From contig NC_081818.1 of assembly GCF_030704535.1 (NCBI RefSeq), positions 30,150,001-30,214,000 of the forward strand: a stretch of 64,000 bases of DNA, given 5' to 3'. Positions 63,187-64,000 of this stretch are shown here, piece by piece. Under the pieces are notes generated by a model. The model had not been told where the DNA came from and ran no database searches. It saw nothing but the letters and a program-made list of their open reading frames with translations. The translations under genes were made by a program, and so were the position numbers. The stretch's first letter is position 1. The number at the start of each line of letters is the position of its first letter. Source of the stretch: Vitis vinifera. Taxonomy: Eukaryota; Streptophyta; Magnoliopsida; Vitales; Vitaceae.

Positions 63187-64000
63187 TAAAACAGGCCTTG
63201 TAAGTTCCCTTTAAAGCTCCTCCACCTATTAAACAAAAAACACCCAATCATGTAGTGAAGTATCACCATAGATTTTTATATCACCAATTCACCATTGTTC
63301 CATCCTTTCACCTATAGAAAGAAATGCTAAGTATAGTTTTAGTACTGCAATAGTAAGAGAATTTTGGATGAAAAAATTTGAAGTTCCTTGTATATTTCGT
63401 TCACAAGAAGAGCTTGGCGTCTTCCCATTTTCGTTTCTTTTGTTTTTTTTTTTTTTTTTTCATCTGGGCCCTATGGCCAAGGGGTTTGATTCCAGGTCTG
63501 TCTCTACTCTGCTTCCTAACTTACTGACTAAGCAAACACTAAAAAAAGTATGCTGACTAAGCAAACACAAAAAACAAAAGAAAAAAAAAGTATGCTAGCT
63601 AAGCAAACACAGAGTAAACATCACTGGGAGTAGAACCTTTCTTTCATAGGAGCCCCACCTAAGAAGAAATATCAAATAGTTGGAGAATTTTTTTAGCAAT
63701 TTCGCATCCCTATAAACTATTGTTGCATATGTAAACCATGAAAATAATCACCTCCTGAGGTGCAAAAACTAGGCCACCTACCATGGCATTAGAGGAATCC
63801 AAACATGCTTCCCCTGATACCTAGAGGTTTTGGTCCATTCAGGACTCCAACCTAAGAACAATATTGCTTGAAATATTCAAGAAGATGACCGACAGTTAGG
63901 TGGGGATAAAGGACTAAGGATACGTTACCATGGGGTCCAACCAATTAAAAATTGGACTTCAGCACAAGATGCAAAAAGCAACTAGGCGACGGCGTGACGG
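63187..64000. other. 3' flank of the DUF4336 gene with short repeats
   Basis: No gene is recognised. CTGACTAAGCAAACAC occurs at 63524-63539 and 63553-63568, with a one-base variant at 63595-63610, separated by A-rich linkers. A poly-T run lies near 63440-63460. Confidence 0.5.

Noticed and set aside
63465-63500. GGGTTTGATTCC as the B box of a tRNA or SINE
   Set aside because: No convincing A box at the right spacing and no cloverleaf could be drawn.

Overview
The window is nuclear DNA of a flowering plant, most likely a woody core eudicot and quite possibly grapevine (Vitis). This rests on spliced genes with GT-AG introns, very AT-rich spacers, gene families specific to plants (CNGC2, PTEN1, DUF863), a Ty1/copia element primed by initiator-Met tRNA, and a decayed piece of mitochondrial nad9. 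The species is inferred from protein flavour and repeat style; no alignment was run.

Layout. 0.5-1.7 kb (+): a plastid-type AlgH/DUF179 protein, followed by a partial tandem duplication of its tail and downstream DNA (1.6-3.7 kb). 6.3-13.2 kb (+): a DUF863 nuclear-type protein of about 1062 aa with a long 5' leader intron. 13.9-16.2 kb (+): a saccharopine-dehydrogenase-like oxidoreductase. 17.9-21.0 kb (+): a SpoU/TrmH RNA methyltransferase. 21.9-29.5 kb (-): a 16-exon U-box ubiquitin-chain factor E4 (UFD2/MUSE3). 31.5-38.5 kb (-): a PTEN1-like phosphatase gene whose P-loop intron holds a 4.8 kb copia fossil and whose fourth exon is broken. 39.7-44.2 kb (-): an 8-exon CNGC2 (DND1) ion channel. 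44.2-54.8 kb: a long AT-rich spacer with a MITE, a mitochondrial nad9 fragment, diverged tandem repeats and two islands that look like promoters. 54.8-57.4 kb (+): a membrane-anchored RING protein with leader introns. 58.9-63.2 kb (+): a six-exon plastid-type DUF4336 protein with an LTR-like fragment in intron 1.

How the genes relate. They are independent housekeeping, signalling and immunity genes, not a pathway cluster. The order is still informative. From memory, Arabidopsis MUSE3 (At5g15400) and CNGC2 (At5g15410) are adjacent, and PTEN1 (At5g39400) and the saccharopine-dehydrogenase-like gene (At5g39410) are adjacent. Here the four lie interleaved, as expected of an ancestral block later split between two Arabidopsis regions. 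Three promoters (SpoU, E4, RING) share a palindromic AAACGACGTCGTTT-type element.

I found no convincing unknown biological system. The best second-look items are the copia insertion splitting the PTEN1 catalytic loop together with the broken exon 4, the nad9 fragment, the shared palindromic promoter motif, the EAR-like motifs in the DUF863 protein, and an ANE selectivity-filter triplet in CNGC2. All splice junctions were read by eye from GT-AG signals, reading-frame continuity and family knowledge.
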